Of a stretch of DNA of 54,544 nucleotides, positions 38,021 through 49,091 are shown in pieces. Position 1 is the stretch's first letter; each line of letters opens with the position of its first letter. The translations under genes and the position numbers were made by a program. The notes under the pieces are model-generated. The model saw only the letters and a list, made by a program, of their open reading frames with translations, did no database searches and was not told the DNA's origin. The stretch is from Gammaproteobacteria bacterium DTU037 (GTDB lineage Bacteria; Pseudomonadota; Gammaproteobacteria; Pseudomonadales; Pseudomonadaceae), in the NCBI GenBank assembly GCA_001513025.1, contig LFRZ01000114.1:1624-56167 (forward strand). The letters run 5' to 3'.

Positions 38021-38482
38021 TTACTGCTTAGCAAAATCCAACTGACGCCAGGCCTCATACACGGCAATCGCCACGGTATTGGACAGATTTAAACTGCGTG
38101 AGCCTTCGCGCATGGGTAAGCGCAGCAATTGCTCTGCTGGGATGCTATTGCGGATTTCTGTAGGCAGTCCGCGCGTTTCTGGACCAAAAATAAACGCGTC
38201 ACCATCTTGATAAGTCACCTCGGCATAGCTGTGTGTGGCTTTTGTACTTAAGGCAAATAAGCGTGGCTGTTGCAAAGCCTCTAAGCAATCTTGCAGGTTC
38301 GCGTGCAGCTTTACCTCCGCAAATTCTTGATAATCAAGTCCCGCACGGCGCAGACGCTTGTCGTCAAAGTCAAAACCAAGCGGTTCAATTAAGTGCAAGC
38401 TGCAGCCTACGTTAGCACACAGACGGATAATATTACCGGTATTGGGTGGGATTTCTGGCTCAAAGAGAATGACGTGAAACAT
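38021..38482 (-). CDS. trmL: tRNA (cytidine(34)-2'-O)-methyltransferase TrmL
   Basis: The 153-residue SPOUT-fold enzyme methylates the wobble base of tRNA-Leu isoacceptors. Conserved parts include the N-terminal [28 protein letters not shown] (about 98-106) and the C-terminal knot with [18 protein letters not shown]. Length is typical. The stop is at the base of the aceF terminator. Confidence 0.95.
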   Translation of the reverse strand: MFHVILFEPEIPPNTGNIIRLCANVGCSLHLIEPLGFDFDDKRLRRAGLDYQEFAEVKLHANLQDCLEALQQPRLFALSTKATHSYAEVTYQDGDAFIFGPETRGLPTEIRNSIPAEQLLRLPMREGSRSLNLSNTVAIAVYEAWRQLDFAKQ

Positions 38483-38634
38483 GCGTGATCCTGCGAATAA
38501 AGTAGGCGCTAATTCTACATGGGAATCTGGGTTAAAGAGGCAGTGCTAGCAGATTTAGTCGAGTACTGCATTATTTTGGCACCTGGGCCAGTCCTCTCAT
38601 GTGTCTTTTAAAGTGCTTAAAGCATGGCGTTTTT

Positions 38635-38684
38635 CCCTGCATAGCGCGAGTCATGCTACTAATGCAGGGCTAAGGCTTTATAAT
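38635..38684 (+). promoter_or_regulatory. palindrome and -10 element upstream of nadC
   Basis: A TATAAT at 38679-38684 lies 26 bp before the nadC ATG. Just upstream CCCTGCAT (38635-38642) and ATGCAGGG (38662-38669) form an inverted repeat with a 19-base spacer. A regulatory role for the repeat, such as a repressor site, is inferred from position only. Confidence 0.4.
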
Positions 38685-38710
38685 GATGGCAATTTATCGA
38701 GGAGCAGAGC

Positions 38711-39559
38711 ATGGCCAATCTTTTACTTGAGCAGTTGAGCGCAGAAATTGTAGCCAATGTGCGTATTGCCTTGGCGGAAGACGTGGGCTCGGGCGATATT
38801 ACCGCGCAGCTGATTCCGGCGGAGCAATTGGCTCGCGCTAAAGTGATTACGCGTGAGCCAGCGGTGATCAGTGGGGTGGCTTGGGTCACGGAAGTATTTC
38901 GTCAAGTTGATAGCAGTGTGCAGCTGCGTTGGCTGGTGGCTGATGGTCAGCGCGTGCAGGCGAATGATGTGTTATTTGAACTGCAAGGCAAGGCACGCTC
39001 CTTGCTGACCGGGGAGCGCGCCGCATTAAATTTCTTACAGAGCTTGTCGGCGGTGGCCACGCGCAGTCAGTACTTTGCCGATATGGTGACCGGCACTGCA
39101 GTGAAACTACTGGATACGCGGAAAACTTTACCCGGCTTACGCCTTGCACAAAAATACGCGGTGACCTGTGGTGGTTGTCATAACCATCGCTTGGGTTTGT
39201 ATGATGCCTTTTTAATTAAAGAAAACCATATTGCCGCCTGTGGTGGTGTTGCTGCGACTGTGGCCGCGGCACACCGAATTGCGCCGGGTAAACCGGTTGA
39301 AGTTGAGGTGGAAAACTTGGCTGAGCTGCGTGAAGCACTGGCCGCTGGCGCGGATATTATTATGCTGGATGAGTTGAGCTTAGAGGATATGCGCACTGCG
39401 GTTCAACTTAATGCTTCACAAGCCAAGCTAGAAGCATCAGGCGGTGTCAATGAGCAGACCATTCGTGCGATCGCTGAGACCGGGGTGGATTATATTTCGC
39501 TGGGTACTTTGACTAAGGATGTCAAAGCGATCGACTTATCCATGCGTTTAAGCCTGTAA
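38711..39559 (+). CDS. nadC: nicotinate-nucleotide pyrophosphorylase (carboxylating)
   Basis: The 282-residue enzyme (quinolinate phosphoribosyltransferase) makes nicotinate mononucleotide in NAD synthesis. Conserved substrate-site segments are [10 protein letters not shown] (about 136-145), [15 protein letters not shown] (about 168) and [14 protein letters not shown] lies six bases before the ATG. The gene stands alone, with a terminator formed partly from its last codons. Confidence 0.96.
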   Translation: MANLLLEQLSAEIVANVRIALAEDVGSGDITAQLIPAEQLARAKVITREPAVISGVAWVTEVFRQVDSSVQLRWLVADGQRVQANDVLFELQGKARSLLTGERAALNFLQSLSAVATRSQYFADMVTGTAVKLLDTRKTLPGLRLAQKYAVTCGGCHNHRLGLYDAFLIKENHIAACGGVAATVAAAHRIAPGKPVEVEVENLAELREALAAGADIIMLDELSLEDMRTAVQLNASQAKLEASGGVNEQTIRAIAETGVDYISLGTLTKDVKAIDLSMRLSL

Positions 39560-39574
39560 ACGCAGGCTTAATTT
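39548..39574 (+). terminator. nadC terminator with the stop codon in the loop
   Basis: TTAAGCCTG (39548-39556) pairs with CAGGCTTAA (39563-39571) around a six-base loop that holds the nadC TAA, followed by TTT. The hairpin overlaps the last nadC codons. Confidence 0.6.
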
Positions 39575-39587
39575 GCATCTGGAACTT

Positions 39588-39617
39588 AGGCTGACGGCCT
39601 TAGTGGGTCGTCAGCCT
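39588..39617. terminator. second hairpin between nadC and the TolC gene
   Basis: AGGCTGACG (39588-39596) pairs with CGTCAGCCT (39609-39617). It lies just before the stop of the leftward TolC-family gene and may end either transcript. No clear T-run follows. Confidence 0.5.
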
Positions 39618-39625
39618 GCTGTGAG

Positions 39626-41071
39626 CTAGCGGCGGCGCAAATTGGCTTCGATTTCTTTATCTAAATCGGGCGGTAAAAAGTCGCTATCAGGGTTGTAGTT
39701 GGGGTTTAAATAGATCGATAACGCTTGCAGGTTATCTGGGCTGAGCGTGCCAGCCGTTTGTTGTAAGCGTAGATTATTTAAAATGTAGTCGTAGCGCGCA
39801 TTGTTGTAGTTACGCACTGCGGCATACAGATAGCGCTGGGCATCTAACACATCGACAATATTACGCGTACCGACATCGTAACCAATTTGTGTGGCTTCGA
39901 CTGCGCTCTGGCTAGAAATAATCGCTTGCTTCAGCGCCTGCACTTGTTCCACATCGGTATTTACCGCGCGGTGGAAATTGCGCGCATCTTGCACCGTTTT
40001 ACGGCGTAGACTTTCACGCATTTGCTCGGCTTGATCTAAGCGATAGACCCCTTCGCGTACTTGCGAGCTGGTCATACCGCCGGTGTACAGCGGGATATTG
40101 AGCTGTATACCAATGCTGCTTTGCTCAGCGTTGCCGTTATATCTGGGCATGCCCATTAATGAGCTTTGGCCACTATTTACAAACCCCAAGCTGTCGTTAT
40201 CGCCTTTTTGATACTGCGCCACCGCATCCACAGTGGGCGCATGGTCTGACTTGCGTTGTTTAACGCTGTCTTGTGCGGCTTGCACAGCATAGTTAATTGC
40301 CTGTAAACCAAGATTTTGTTCGCTGGCAGTATTGACCCATGCGCTCGCATCATTGGGGCTCGGCGCAAGAATGGGCAGGCTGTGTTTTACCCCTTCGAGT
40401 GCAGCTAAGTCCACATTGGTTAGAGTGCTGACCGCTTGAAAGGCATCACTGACCATGCGCTCTGCAACCAGACGATTAGCGCGCGCGGCATCATAAGCGG
40501 CTTGCGCTTGCAAGACATCGGTCTTGTCAGAGAGACCCACATCAAAGCGTTCGTTGGCCAGATCGAACTGACGTTTAAAGGCTGATTCTTCCGCGCGACT
40601 GGCGGCTAGGTTATCTTGTGCGCGCAGCACTGCAAAATAGACTTCAGAGCTTTGCAAAATAAGGTTTTGCTCAATGGCTGATAACTCTAATGCCGATTGC
40701 TCGTTGCTGGCTTGCGCCGCCTGTAATTGATACCAGCGGTCTAAACGAAATAATGGCTGGCTGAGGCTGGCTTGATAGACCACGCCACTGCGTGAAGCGG
40801 ATTGGGAGCTGGTTGTGGTATCGACCTTGCTGCGATTGCTTGAGTTGCTGGCACCGGCGCCTATTTGCGGTAATAAACCGGCACGTGCTTGCGGCACACG
40901 CTCGCTCTGCGCTTGGTAATCAGCATGCGCGGCGGCTAAGTCTGCATTGTTATCAACGGCGAGTTGGTAGACATCCAGCAGGTTCACTTTGTCTTGGCTG
41001 AGCGGTGCTGCATAAGCGGCCGATCCCAAAACTGTAGCTATAGCAAAAGTAAGCGACAGTACACGCATCAT
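39626..41071 (-). CDS. TolC family outer-membrane efflux channel
   Basis: The 481-residue protein has a signal peptide (about 1-21, ending AYA) and the two repeated halves of outer-membrane efflux proteins, with long coiled-coil helices. Typical TolC segments are LLDVYQLAVDNNADLAAA at the start, LLPQIGAGA, and the mirror ALKQAIISSQSAVEATQIGYDVGTRNIVDVLDAQ near the C-terminus. It would link inner-membrane transporters to the outside for export or type I secretion. It is divergent from thiC; a TolC-family gene is also next to thiC in P. aeruginosa as I remember it. MM at the start leaves a one-codon uncertainty. Confidence 0.92.
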   Translation of the reverse strand: MMRVLSLTFAIATVLGSAAYAAPLSQDKVNLLDVYQLAVDNNADLAAAHADYQAQSERVPQARAGLLPQIGAGASNSSNRSKVDTTTSSQSASRSGVVYQASLSQPLFRLDRWYQLQAAQASNEQSALELSAIEQNLILQSSEVYFAVLRAQDNLAASRAEESAFKRQFDLANERFDVGLSDKTDVLQAQAAYDAARANRLVAERMVSDAFQAVSTLTNVDLAALEGVKHSLPILAPSPNDASAWVNTASEQNLGLQAINYAVQAAQDSVKQRKSDHAPTVDAVAQYQKGDNDSLGFVNSGQSSLMGMPRYNGNAEQSSIGIQLNIPLYTGGMTSSQVREGVYRLDQAEQMRESLRRKTVQDARNFHRAVNTDVEQVQALKQAIISSQSAVEATQIGYDVGTRNIVDVLDAQRYLYAAVRNYNNARYDYILNNLRLQQTAGTLSPDNLQALSIYLNPNYNPDSDFLPPDLDKEIEANLRRR

Positions 41072-41230
41072 CAGTATCCTAAGTTTTGCAAAGAGAAATC
41101 TGCTTAAGGCTACGGCTGATCACTAAGTCGGTCAAGCATGCGCTACGATTGTTTAAGGCAGGCGACAGCTTAGCGCTTAGTCGAGTGTGCTTGCAGTTTA
41201 TCTTGTGTACTGGGTAGACTGTTGGCTGTT

Positions 41231-43282
<2,052 letters not shown>

Positions 43283-43299
43283 GTGTTTTAGTGGTATAA

Positions 43300-43325
43300 A
43301 AGGCGGCCTTAAAGGGCCGTTTTTT
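43300..43325 (+). terminator. terminator after thiC
   Basis: CGGCC (43304-43308) pairs with GGCCG (43315-43319), extended by a wobble pair, and is followed by six Ts. Confidence 0.8.
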
Positions 43326-43339
43326 ATGGGAACAAATAG

Positions 43340-43969
43340 ATGACTGAACGAAGTATGACGCGTGAGGATGATGTGCTAGTTGAGCAGCGTGAACGCTGTT
43401 TTCAAGGCTTTTACCGGCTTGATCGCCTGCACCTGAAACATCGTTTATTTGCCGGAGGCATGGGGCCAAGCATCAGTCGCGAACTCTTTGTGCGGCCCGA
43501 TGCGGTGTGTGTGCTGCCCTATGATCCAAAAACTGATTCAGTGGTCTTGGTTGAGCAGTTTCGGATCGGTGCCTTGGATAAAAGTCCAGAACCTTGGTTG
43601 CTGGAAATTGTGGCAGGTCTGATTGACACTGATGAACAGCCGCAAGAAGTGGCGCGTCGTGAGGCCCGTGAAGAAGCTGATCTAGTCTTGCATGAGCTGT
43701 TGCCGGTGATGAATTACTATCCGTCACCTGGGGGGTCAGATGAGCGTGTCTATCTCTATGTTGGGCGCTGTTCGACCGAGGGTGTGGGCGGGGTTTTTGG
43801 TGTGGCGGAGGAAGGCGAAGATATTCGTGTGCATGTGTGGCCCTTTGCTGCAGCCTTACAAGCCATACAAGATGGGCGTATTGATAATGCTGCAAGCATT
43901 ATTGCCTTGCAGTGGTTGGCATTAAACAAAGACAAGGTGTGCGCTGATTGGCTGGCACTTGAATCCTAA
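43340..43969 (+). CDS. nudF: NUDIX hydrolase, probable ADP-ribose diphosphatase
   Basis: The 209-residue protein matches the NudF/AspP group that cleaves ADP-ribose to AMP and ribose-5-phosphate. The Nudix box runs from GLIDTDE (about 93-99) to RREAREEADL, fitting GX5EX7REUXEEXGU except that the final Gly is Asp. The catalytic glutamates are present. The N-terminal FQGFYRLDRLHLKHRLFAGG is typical of the family. An ATG at 43355 is a shorter alternative start. It converges with the kinase gene across a hairpin. Confidence 0.88.
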   Translation: MTERSMTREDDVLVEQRERCFQGFYRLDRLHLKHRLFAGGMGPSISRELFVRPDAVCVLPYDPKTDSVVLVEQFRIGALDKSPEPWLLEIVAGLIDTDEQPQEVARREAREEADLVLHELLPVMNYYPSPGGSDERVYLYVGRCSTEGVGGVFGVAEEGEDIRVHVWPFAAALQAIQDGRIDNAASIIALQWLALNKDKVCADWLALES

Positions 43970-43974
43970 TTTAG

Positions 43975-44006
43975 CCTTGGCTGCGTCGCGCACGACACAG
44001 CCAAGG
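43975..44006. terminator. hairpin between nudF and the kinase gene
   Basis: CCTTGGCTG (43975-43983) pairs with CAGCCAAGG (43998-44006); GTCG/CGAC extends it inside, with one mismatch, around a CGCA loop. It lies between convergent stops. Confidence 0.75.
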
Positions 44007-44017
44007 GTTTGCTTACA

Positions 44018-45580
44018 TTATAAGCCCGGTAAGCGCTTACGAATTTGACTGATCAGCGTATCTAACGTGGCCGCATCATGCGTATCAACACGGTAACTTT
44101 GTGCCACTTCGGTAGCGCTGAGCGGTTCTAAGTGCGCACGTTGTGCCAAAATCACTTCAGCGGTGGCGTCGGACGGGTCTAAACCTTCGGCTTGACGTTG
44201 CTTCAGCCAAGTGGCGACCACTTCGTCAGGTGCTTGGCAGTCGAGAATTAAGAAGGGGGTGCCGGTGTTTTCAGCAATCTGCCACGCATCATGGCGCTGC
44301 TCGGATTTTAAGTAGGTGGCATCAATCACGGCAGGGAAGCCCGCTTGCAAGGCTTCGGCCGCCAGGGCATGCAGACGTTGATAGGTGGCGGCACTGGCGT
44401 TGGGATTGTAAATGCCGCCACCCAAGGTGTTTTGCTGCTCACTGTCTTGTTCGCCAAATAAGCGCTTGCGCTCAACGTCAGAGCGAAAACGTAGCGCACC
44501 TAAAGCTTCGACTAAACGCATGGCTACATAGCTTTTACCAACGGCAGACACGCCGTGGGTAATGGCCAGTAAGCGTGATGGAATTGCACAATAGCTTTCC
44601 GCTAAATTTGCATAGCTGCGGTATTGGCGAACAATCACGGCTCGTTGTACGGGGTCAGTTTCTTGGCCAAGACGGAACAAGTTGACTTTACCGCGCACCA
44701 TGGCGCGATAGGCTTTGTAGAAACTGATCAGTGGCATGGCTTGATAGTCACCGGTCAATTCCAGCCAGGCATTGACAAAACGACGGGCTAAAGGCTTAAG
44801 GCCGCGGTCTTCTAAGTCCATCGCCAAAAACGCTGCATCTGATGCCACATCGATTAAGCGGAAGGGTTCGTTAAACTCGATGCAGTCAAACAGCACCACT
44901 TCACCGTCAAGTAAGGTGGCGTTGCCTAAGTGAATATCACCATGACACTCGCGAATTGAACCATTATGGCGGCGTTGTTCTAATAGGGGGAGTAAACGGG
45001 TAAAACTGTCTTCTGCCCAGGCTTCTAGCGCATCCAACTGTTGTAAATCAGCTGGTTCGCTCAGTAACGGACGGATTTGCTCAAAGTTTTGCCGAATTGG
45101 TGCCATAATTGCGAACGGATCGCCCAGCGCATGTTCCGCAGGTACGCGAGGTGCTTCATGGTGGAAGCGGGCAATTTGTTTAGCCAGCGCGTCAATATGG
45201 GTTTCGCACAGTTCGCCGCGTTTTTGCATATCACCCAGTAACTGGGTTTGCGGGAATTGACGCATTTTAACCGCGTACTCAATCACTGGACCGTCACCGT
45301 CGAGTCGAGGCGCGTCAATCGAGCCGGTAATCGCCACAACGTTGAGGTACAGGCCCTCAGTTAAGCGCTGGTTAAGACGGACTTCTTCATTGCAAAAATG
45401 CTGACGCGCAGCAATATCAGTGAAGTCTAAAAAGCCAAAGTTAACGGCTTTTTTGATTTTATACGCATAAGGGCCCGTCAGGATGACCCAAGAGATATGC
45501 GTTTCGATGACCTGAAATTCTTCAATGGGATGCGGGAAAATATCAGGGTTTTGTAAGGCGGCAATCAGGGCTTGAGTCAC
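44018..45580 (-). CDS. two-domain protein: aminoglycoside phosphotransferase-like kinase plus P-loop ATPase
   Basis: The 520-residue protein has an N-terminal phosphotransferase-like domain, with HGDIHLGN (about residue 210) as the catalytic loop and FDCIEFN as the metal-binding loop, and a C-terminal P-loop kinase domain with GVSAVGKS (about 340-348). The frame extends upstream to 45634, but the GTG at 45580 has AAGGA upstream and gives the N-terminus I remember for Pseudomonas relatives (TQALIAAL, then EEFQVIETHISWVILTG). The function of this family is not known to me; drug resistance should not be assumed. It is divergent from mrcB. Confidence 0.85.
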   Translation of the reverse strand: MTQALIAALQNPDIFPHPIEEFQVIETHISWVILTGPYAYKIKKAVNFGFLDFTDIAARQHFCNEEVRLNQRLTEGLYLNVVAITGSIDAPRLDGDGPVIEYAVKMRQFPQTQLLGDMQKRGELCETHIDALAKQIARFHHEAPRVPAEHALGDPFAIMAPIRQNFEQIRPLLSEPADLQQLDALEAWAEDSFTRLLPLLEQRRHNGSIRECHGDIHLGNATLLDGEVVLFDCIEFNEPFRLIDVASDAAFLAMDLEDRGLKPLARRFVNAWLELTGDYQAMPLISFYKAYRAMVRGKVNLFRLGQETDPVQRAVIVRQYRSYANLAESYCAIPSRLLAITHGVSAVGKSYVAMRLVEALGALRFRSDVERKRLFGEQDSEQQNTLGGGIYNPNASAATYQRLHALAAEALQAGFPAVIDATYLKSEQRHDAWQIAENTGTPFLILDCQAPDEVVATWLKQRQAEGLDPSDATAEVILAQRAHLEPLSATEVAQSYRVDTHDAATLDTLISQIRKRLPGL

Positions 45581-45658
45581 AGGAGATCCTTCAGAGTAAT
45601 AAAATAATGCCTTCATTATGGCAACTGTGGGCAACAGTGCAAACTATAACAAGATGCA

Positions 45659-45693
45659 TTTTGAACTGAAACAAAACAGGTATAATTAGTAGT
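45659..45693 (+). promoter_or_regulatory. promoter at the mrcB start
   Basis: A perfect TATAAT at 45681-45686 ends seven bases before the mrcB ATG (45694), with TTTTGA (45659-45664) 16 bases upstream as a weak -35. The predicted start of transcription would fall at about 45693, almost on the ATG. Confidence 0.45.
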
Positions 45694-48036
45694 ATGACTC
45701 AAAAATCAACGTCTCGATCTTCTAAAAAGACCGCCCGTCAGCGTAAAAAAAAGGCTTCAGGCAGCTGGTTAGGCTTGTTTGTTAAGCTGTCCATGGTTGC
45801 TGTTGTAGTGCTGGCTGGCGTGCTGATGTACTTAGATGCCATTGTGCAAGAGAAATTCTCCGGCAAACGCTGGACAGTACCCGCCAAAGTGTATGCACGA
45901 CCTTTGGAATTGTTTGCTGGGCAAAAGCTGAACAAACAAGACCTTCTGGTTGAGTTGAATGCTTTAGGTTACCGCAATGAGTCTTCGGCAAAAAGTGCGG
46001 GTGCGGTATCGATTAATGGTAATACCGTTGAGCTGCATACGCGGGGCTTTCAGTTTTATGAAGGTGCCGAGCCTGCGCAAGCGTTGCGTGTGCGTTTTTC
46101 TGGCAATAGCGTGGCAAGCTTAGCGCAAATCAATGGTAATCCCCTTGCTGTGGCGCGCCTAGAGCCTTTAGTGGTGGGCGGTTTATACCCGGCGCACAAA
46201 GAAGATCGTATCTTAATTCGCTTAGAGCAAGTGCCTGACTTATTGCCGCAAGCCCTGATTGCCGTAGAAGATCGAGACTTCTATACGCACCATGGTGTTT
46301 CGTTAAAGTCCATCGCGCGCGCATTATGGGTGAACACTTCATCAGGTTCTTTACGTCAAGGTGGCAGTACGCTGACTCAGCAGTTGGTGAAAAACTTTTT
46401 CCTCAGTAACGAGCGTACATTGACCCGTAAAGTCACTGAAGCTTTGATGTCGATTCTGATTGAAGTGCATTACAACAAAGAAGAGATCTTAGAGGCTTAC
46501 CTCAATGAGGTCTTTTTAGGTCAAGACGGGCAGCGTGCGGTGCATGGGTTTGGTTTGGCCAGTCAGTATTTCTTCAGTCAGCCATTGGCCGAGTTGAAGT
46601 TACATCAAGTGGCGCTGTTGGTCGGCATGGTTAAGGGGCCGTCTTACTATAATCCACGTCGTCAGCCGGAACGTGCCCTTGAACGGCGCAATTTGGTGAT
46701 TGATTTATTAGCCGAGCAGGGTGTGGTGGCACTCGAACAGGCGAACCACGCCAAGCTGCAGCCGTTGAGTATTACTACGCGTGGCAGTCTTGCCAATACC
46801 ACTTATCCTGGGTTTGTTGATCTGGTTAAGCGCCAGTTACGTGAAGACTATCGTGATCAAGACTTAACTGAAGAAGGTCTGCGCATTTTTACCAGTTTTG
46901 ATCCAATCTTGCAGCGTAAAGCTGAGGAGGCCTTGGCGCAAACTTATAAACAGCTGGCTGGCCGTCGGGGTATTGATGACGTGGAGTCAGCGATGCTGGT
47001 CAGCAATCCTGAAAGTGGTGAAGTGCTGGCGCTGTTAGGCAGTCGTTTGCCGCGCTATGCAGGTTTTAATCGTGCCTTAGATGCTGTGCGACCTATCGGC
47101 TCCTTGGTTAAGCCCGCCATTTATCTAGCCGCATTAGAGCAGCCCAGTCAATACACATTGACTCACTATATTCAAGACCAGTCTTTTTCGGTTAAAAGCA
47201 AAAATGGCCAAGTTTGGACACCGCAAAACTATGATCGCAAAGAGCATGGTACGGTGTTTTTATACCAAGGTTTAGCACAGTCCTATAACCTGTCAACGGC
47301 TAAGCTCGGCTTGGAAATGGGTGTGCCGCGAGTCTTGGAAACACTGCGCAAGTTGGGCGTTGAGCGTGAGTGGCCCGCGTATCCGTCAATGTTGTTGGGT
47401 GCCGGTGGTTTGACTCCGATTGAAGTGGCAGGAATGTATCAGACCATTGCCAATGGTGGTTTTAATACACCACTGCGCGCTATTCGCAGTGTCTTAACCG
47501 CTGAGGGGGAGCCTTTAGGGCGTTATCCGTATACGGTTGAGCAGCGCTTTGATGCGGGCGCGGTTTATTTAACTCAAGAGGCGATGCGCCGTGTAATGAC
47601 GGAAGGGACAGGCCGCTCAGTCTATAATCGTGTGCCGTCTTCAGTGGTTTTAGCGGGTAAAACAGGCACCAGTAATGATCTGCGTGATAGCTGGTTTGCT
47701 GGTTTTGGCCAAGACTTGCTGGCGGTGGTCTGGATGGGGCGCGATGATAATGGCAAAACACCACTCACCGGTGCCAGCGGGGCGATGCAGGTTTGGGCTA
47801 ACTTTATGTATACAGCTGCGCCGCGCTCCTTGAATATGACACCGCCAGACAATGTGGTGATGGCTTGGGTCGATGCTTATTCTGGCTTAGGCAGTGCACA
47901 AGGTTGCCCAGGGGCTGTACAAATGCCGTATATTCGCGGCAGTGAACCTCTGGTTGGTGAATCGTGCGATAAGCCTATATTTGAGAGTGCGCCTGCCGAG
48001 TCAGTAAAAAGTTGGATTCGCAGTTGGTTAAATTAA
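45694..48036 (+). CDS. mrcB: penicillin-binding protein 1B (bifunctional transglycosylase/transpeptidase)
   Basis: The 780-residue class A PBP polymerises and cross-links peptidoglycan. It has a basic cytoplasmic tail (RSSKKTARQRKKK), one membrane helix (about 25-48), a UB2H-like region, the glycosyltransferase domain with catalytic Glu192 (EDRDFYTHHG) and GGSTLTQQLVKN, and the transpeptidase with Ser470-Lys473 (GSLVK), SYN (530-532) and KTGT (656-659). The PBP1b order and length fit. No clear ribosome site precedes the ATG. Two small genes follow closely, probably in one operon. Confidence 0.95.
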   Translation: MTQKSTSRSSKKTARQRKKKASGSWLGLFVKLSMVAVVVLAGVLMYLDAIVQEKFSGKRWTVPAKVYARPLELFAGQKLNKQDLLVELNALGYRNESSAKSAGAVSINGNTVELHTRGFQFYEGAEPAQALRVRFSGNSVASLAQINGNPLAVARLEPLVVGGLYPAHKEDRILIRLEQVPDLLPQALIAVEDRDFYTHHGVSLKSIARALWVNTSSGSLRQGGSTLTQQLVKNFFLSNERTLTRKVTEALMSILIEVHYNKEEILEAYLNEVFLGQDGQRAVHGFGLASQYFFSQPLAELKLHQVALLVGMVKGPSYYNPRRQPERALERRNLVIDLLAEQGVVALEQANHAKLQPLSITTRGSLANTTYPGFVDLVKRQLREDYRDQDLTEEGLRIFTSFDPILQRKAEEALAQTYKQLAGRRGIDDVESAMLVSNPESGEVLALLGSRLPRYAGFNRALDAVRPIGSLVKPAIYLAALEQPSQYTLTHYIQDQSFSVKSKNGQVWTPQNYDRKEHGTVFLYQGLAQSYNLSTAKLGLEMGVPRVLETLRKLGVEREWPAYPSMLLGAGGLTPIEVAGMYQTIANGGFNTPLRAIRSVLTAEGEPLGRYPYTVEQRFDAGAVYLTQEAMRRVMTEGTGRSVYNRVPSSVVLAGKTGTSNDLRDSWFAGFGQDLLAVVWMGRDDNGKTPLTGASGAMQVWANFMYTAAPRSLNMTPPDNVVMAWVDAYSGLGSAQGCPGAVQMPYIRGSEPLVGESCDKPIFESAPAESVKSWIRSWLN

Positions 48037-48054
48037 TAATGATGAGGAATAGAC

Positions 48055-48732
48055 GTGAGTAAGCATGCAATTATTTTAATTGCCCTAGCGACGCTACTGG
48101 CCGGTTGTGCTGGCTCGCCGCACAGCGCAATACCCGTTGTCGAAAGTGGTGGGCCGTTGACGCCTGGAGCAATGCGTGACAGTCGAGCGCGCCAATCGGC
48201 AGACACAGCACCGCCCGTACAGCAGCCTAATGTAAGAGTCGTACCTCAAGCTGAGAGTGAAACGGTGCAAACCTATGCAGTGCCAAGCGCTCCGATTGGT
48301 GGCATTGAGGTGTACCACGCTGATTCAACATCAGTTACACCCAGCGTTGCTGCGCCGACATCACCTATGCCAATGGGTAATCAAGCTCGCTTAGCTGCAG
48401 ATGAACAATTGGATGGTGCTGTACTCGCGCTATTAACCACCGCTAAACAGCAGCAAACTGGTGGCGATTTTAATGGCGCTGCATCAAGCTTGGAGCGTGC
48501 ACAGCGCATTGCTCCTCGTGAGCCGCAAGTACTCTACCGTTTAGCTGAAGTGCGTTTAGCACAAGGTGATGCAGGGCAGGCCGAGCAACTGGCTCAGCGC
48601 GGATTAAGTTATAGCACGGGTCGCCCAGCATTGCAGGCCGGGCTCTGGGATTTAATTGCGCGCGCGCGCGCTCAGCAAGGTAATAGCTCTGGCGCAGAAG
48701 AAGCACAGCGTCGTGCAAGGATTAATTTATAA
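48055..48732 (+). CDS. TPR-repeat lipoprotein
   Basis: The 225-residue protein has a lipoprotein signal (lipobox LAGC, Cys18), a Pro/Ser/Val-rich linker (about 20-110), and a C-terminal helical part with TPR-like repeats (GGDFNGAASSLERAQRIAPREPQVLYRLAEVRLAQGD in pieces). The start is GTG, with AGGAA upstream. It lies 18 bp after mrcB. A gene of this kind also follows mrcB in Pseudomonas as I remember it; an accessory role for PBP1b, like LpoB, is a guess, since sequence similarity is not evident. Its stop overlaps the next start. Confidence 0.8.
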   Translation: MSKHAIILIALATLLAGCAGSPHSAIPVVESGGPLTPGAMRDSRARQSADTAPPVQQPNVRVVPQAESETVQTYAVPSAPIGGIEVYHADSTSVTPSVAAPTSPMPMGNQARLAADEQLDGAVLALLTTAKQQQTGGDFNGAASSLERAQRIAPREPQVLYRLAEVRLAQGDAGQAEQLAQRGLSYSTGRPALQAGLWDLIARARAQQGNSSGAEEAQRRARINL

Positions 48733-49073
48733 TGGTTGCTCAGAACAAATTGCAGGTGATGACGCTCTTGACTGAATTGCAAGATGAGCTACAACAGTTA
48801 GGTTGGTGGCAGCAGCATGCACCGAGTGAGCAAGCGTTGCAAAGCCAGCAGCCCTTTTGCGTAGACACCTTAGAGTTTGCGCAATGGCTGCAGTGGATCT
48901 TTATCGCGCGTATGCAGACTATGGTAATGACCGATCAAGCCTTGCCACGTCAGTGTGCGATTTATGAAATGGCTGAAGTTGTTTACCGCGATCAGTTGGC
49001 CTTAACCACATCTTTGCTCAGCTGTTTGAAGCGTATCGATACAGCCGTTATGGCCTCAGCGGTGCTGCACTAA
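48732..49073 (+). CDS. YqcC family protein
   Basis: The 113-residue protein resembles E. coli YqcC, with the family pattern LTELQDELQQLGWW, PFCVDTLEFAQWLQWIFIARMQ and MAEVVYRD. The start ATG overlaps the TAA of the lipoprotein gene by one base, so translation is probably coupled. Function is unknown. It converges with the DUF4124 gene. Confidence 0.87.
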   Translation: MVAQNKLQVMTLLTELQDELQQLGWWQQHAPSEQALQSQQPFCVDTLEFAQWLQWIFIARMQTMVMTDQALPRQCAIYEMAEVVYRDQLALTTSLLSCLKRIDTAVMASAVLH

Positions 49074-49091
49074 ATTATGATTTCAGCTGCG

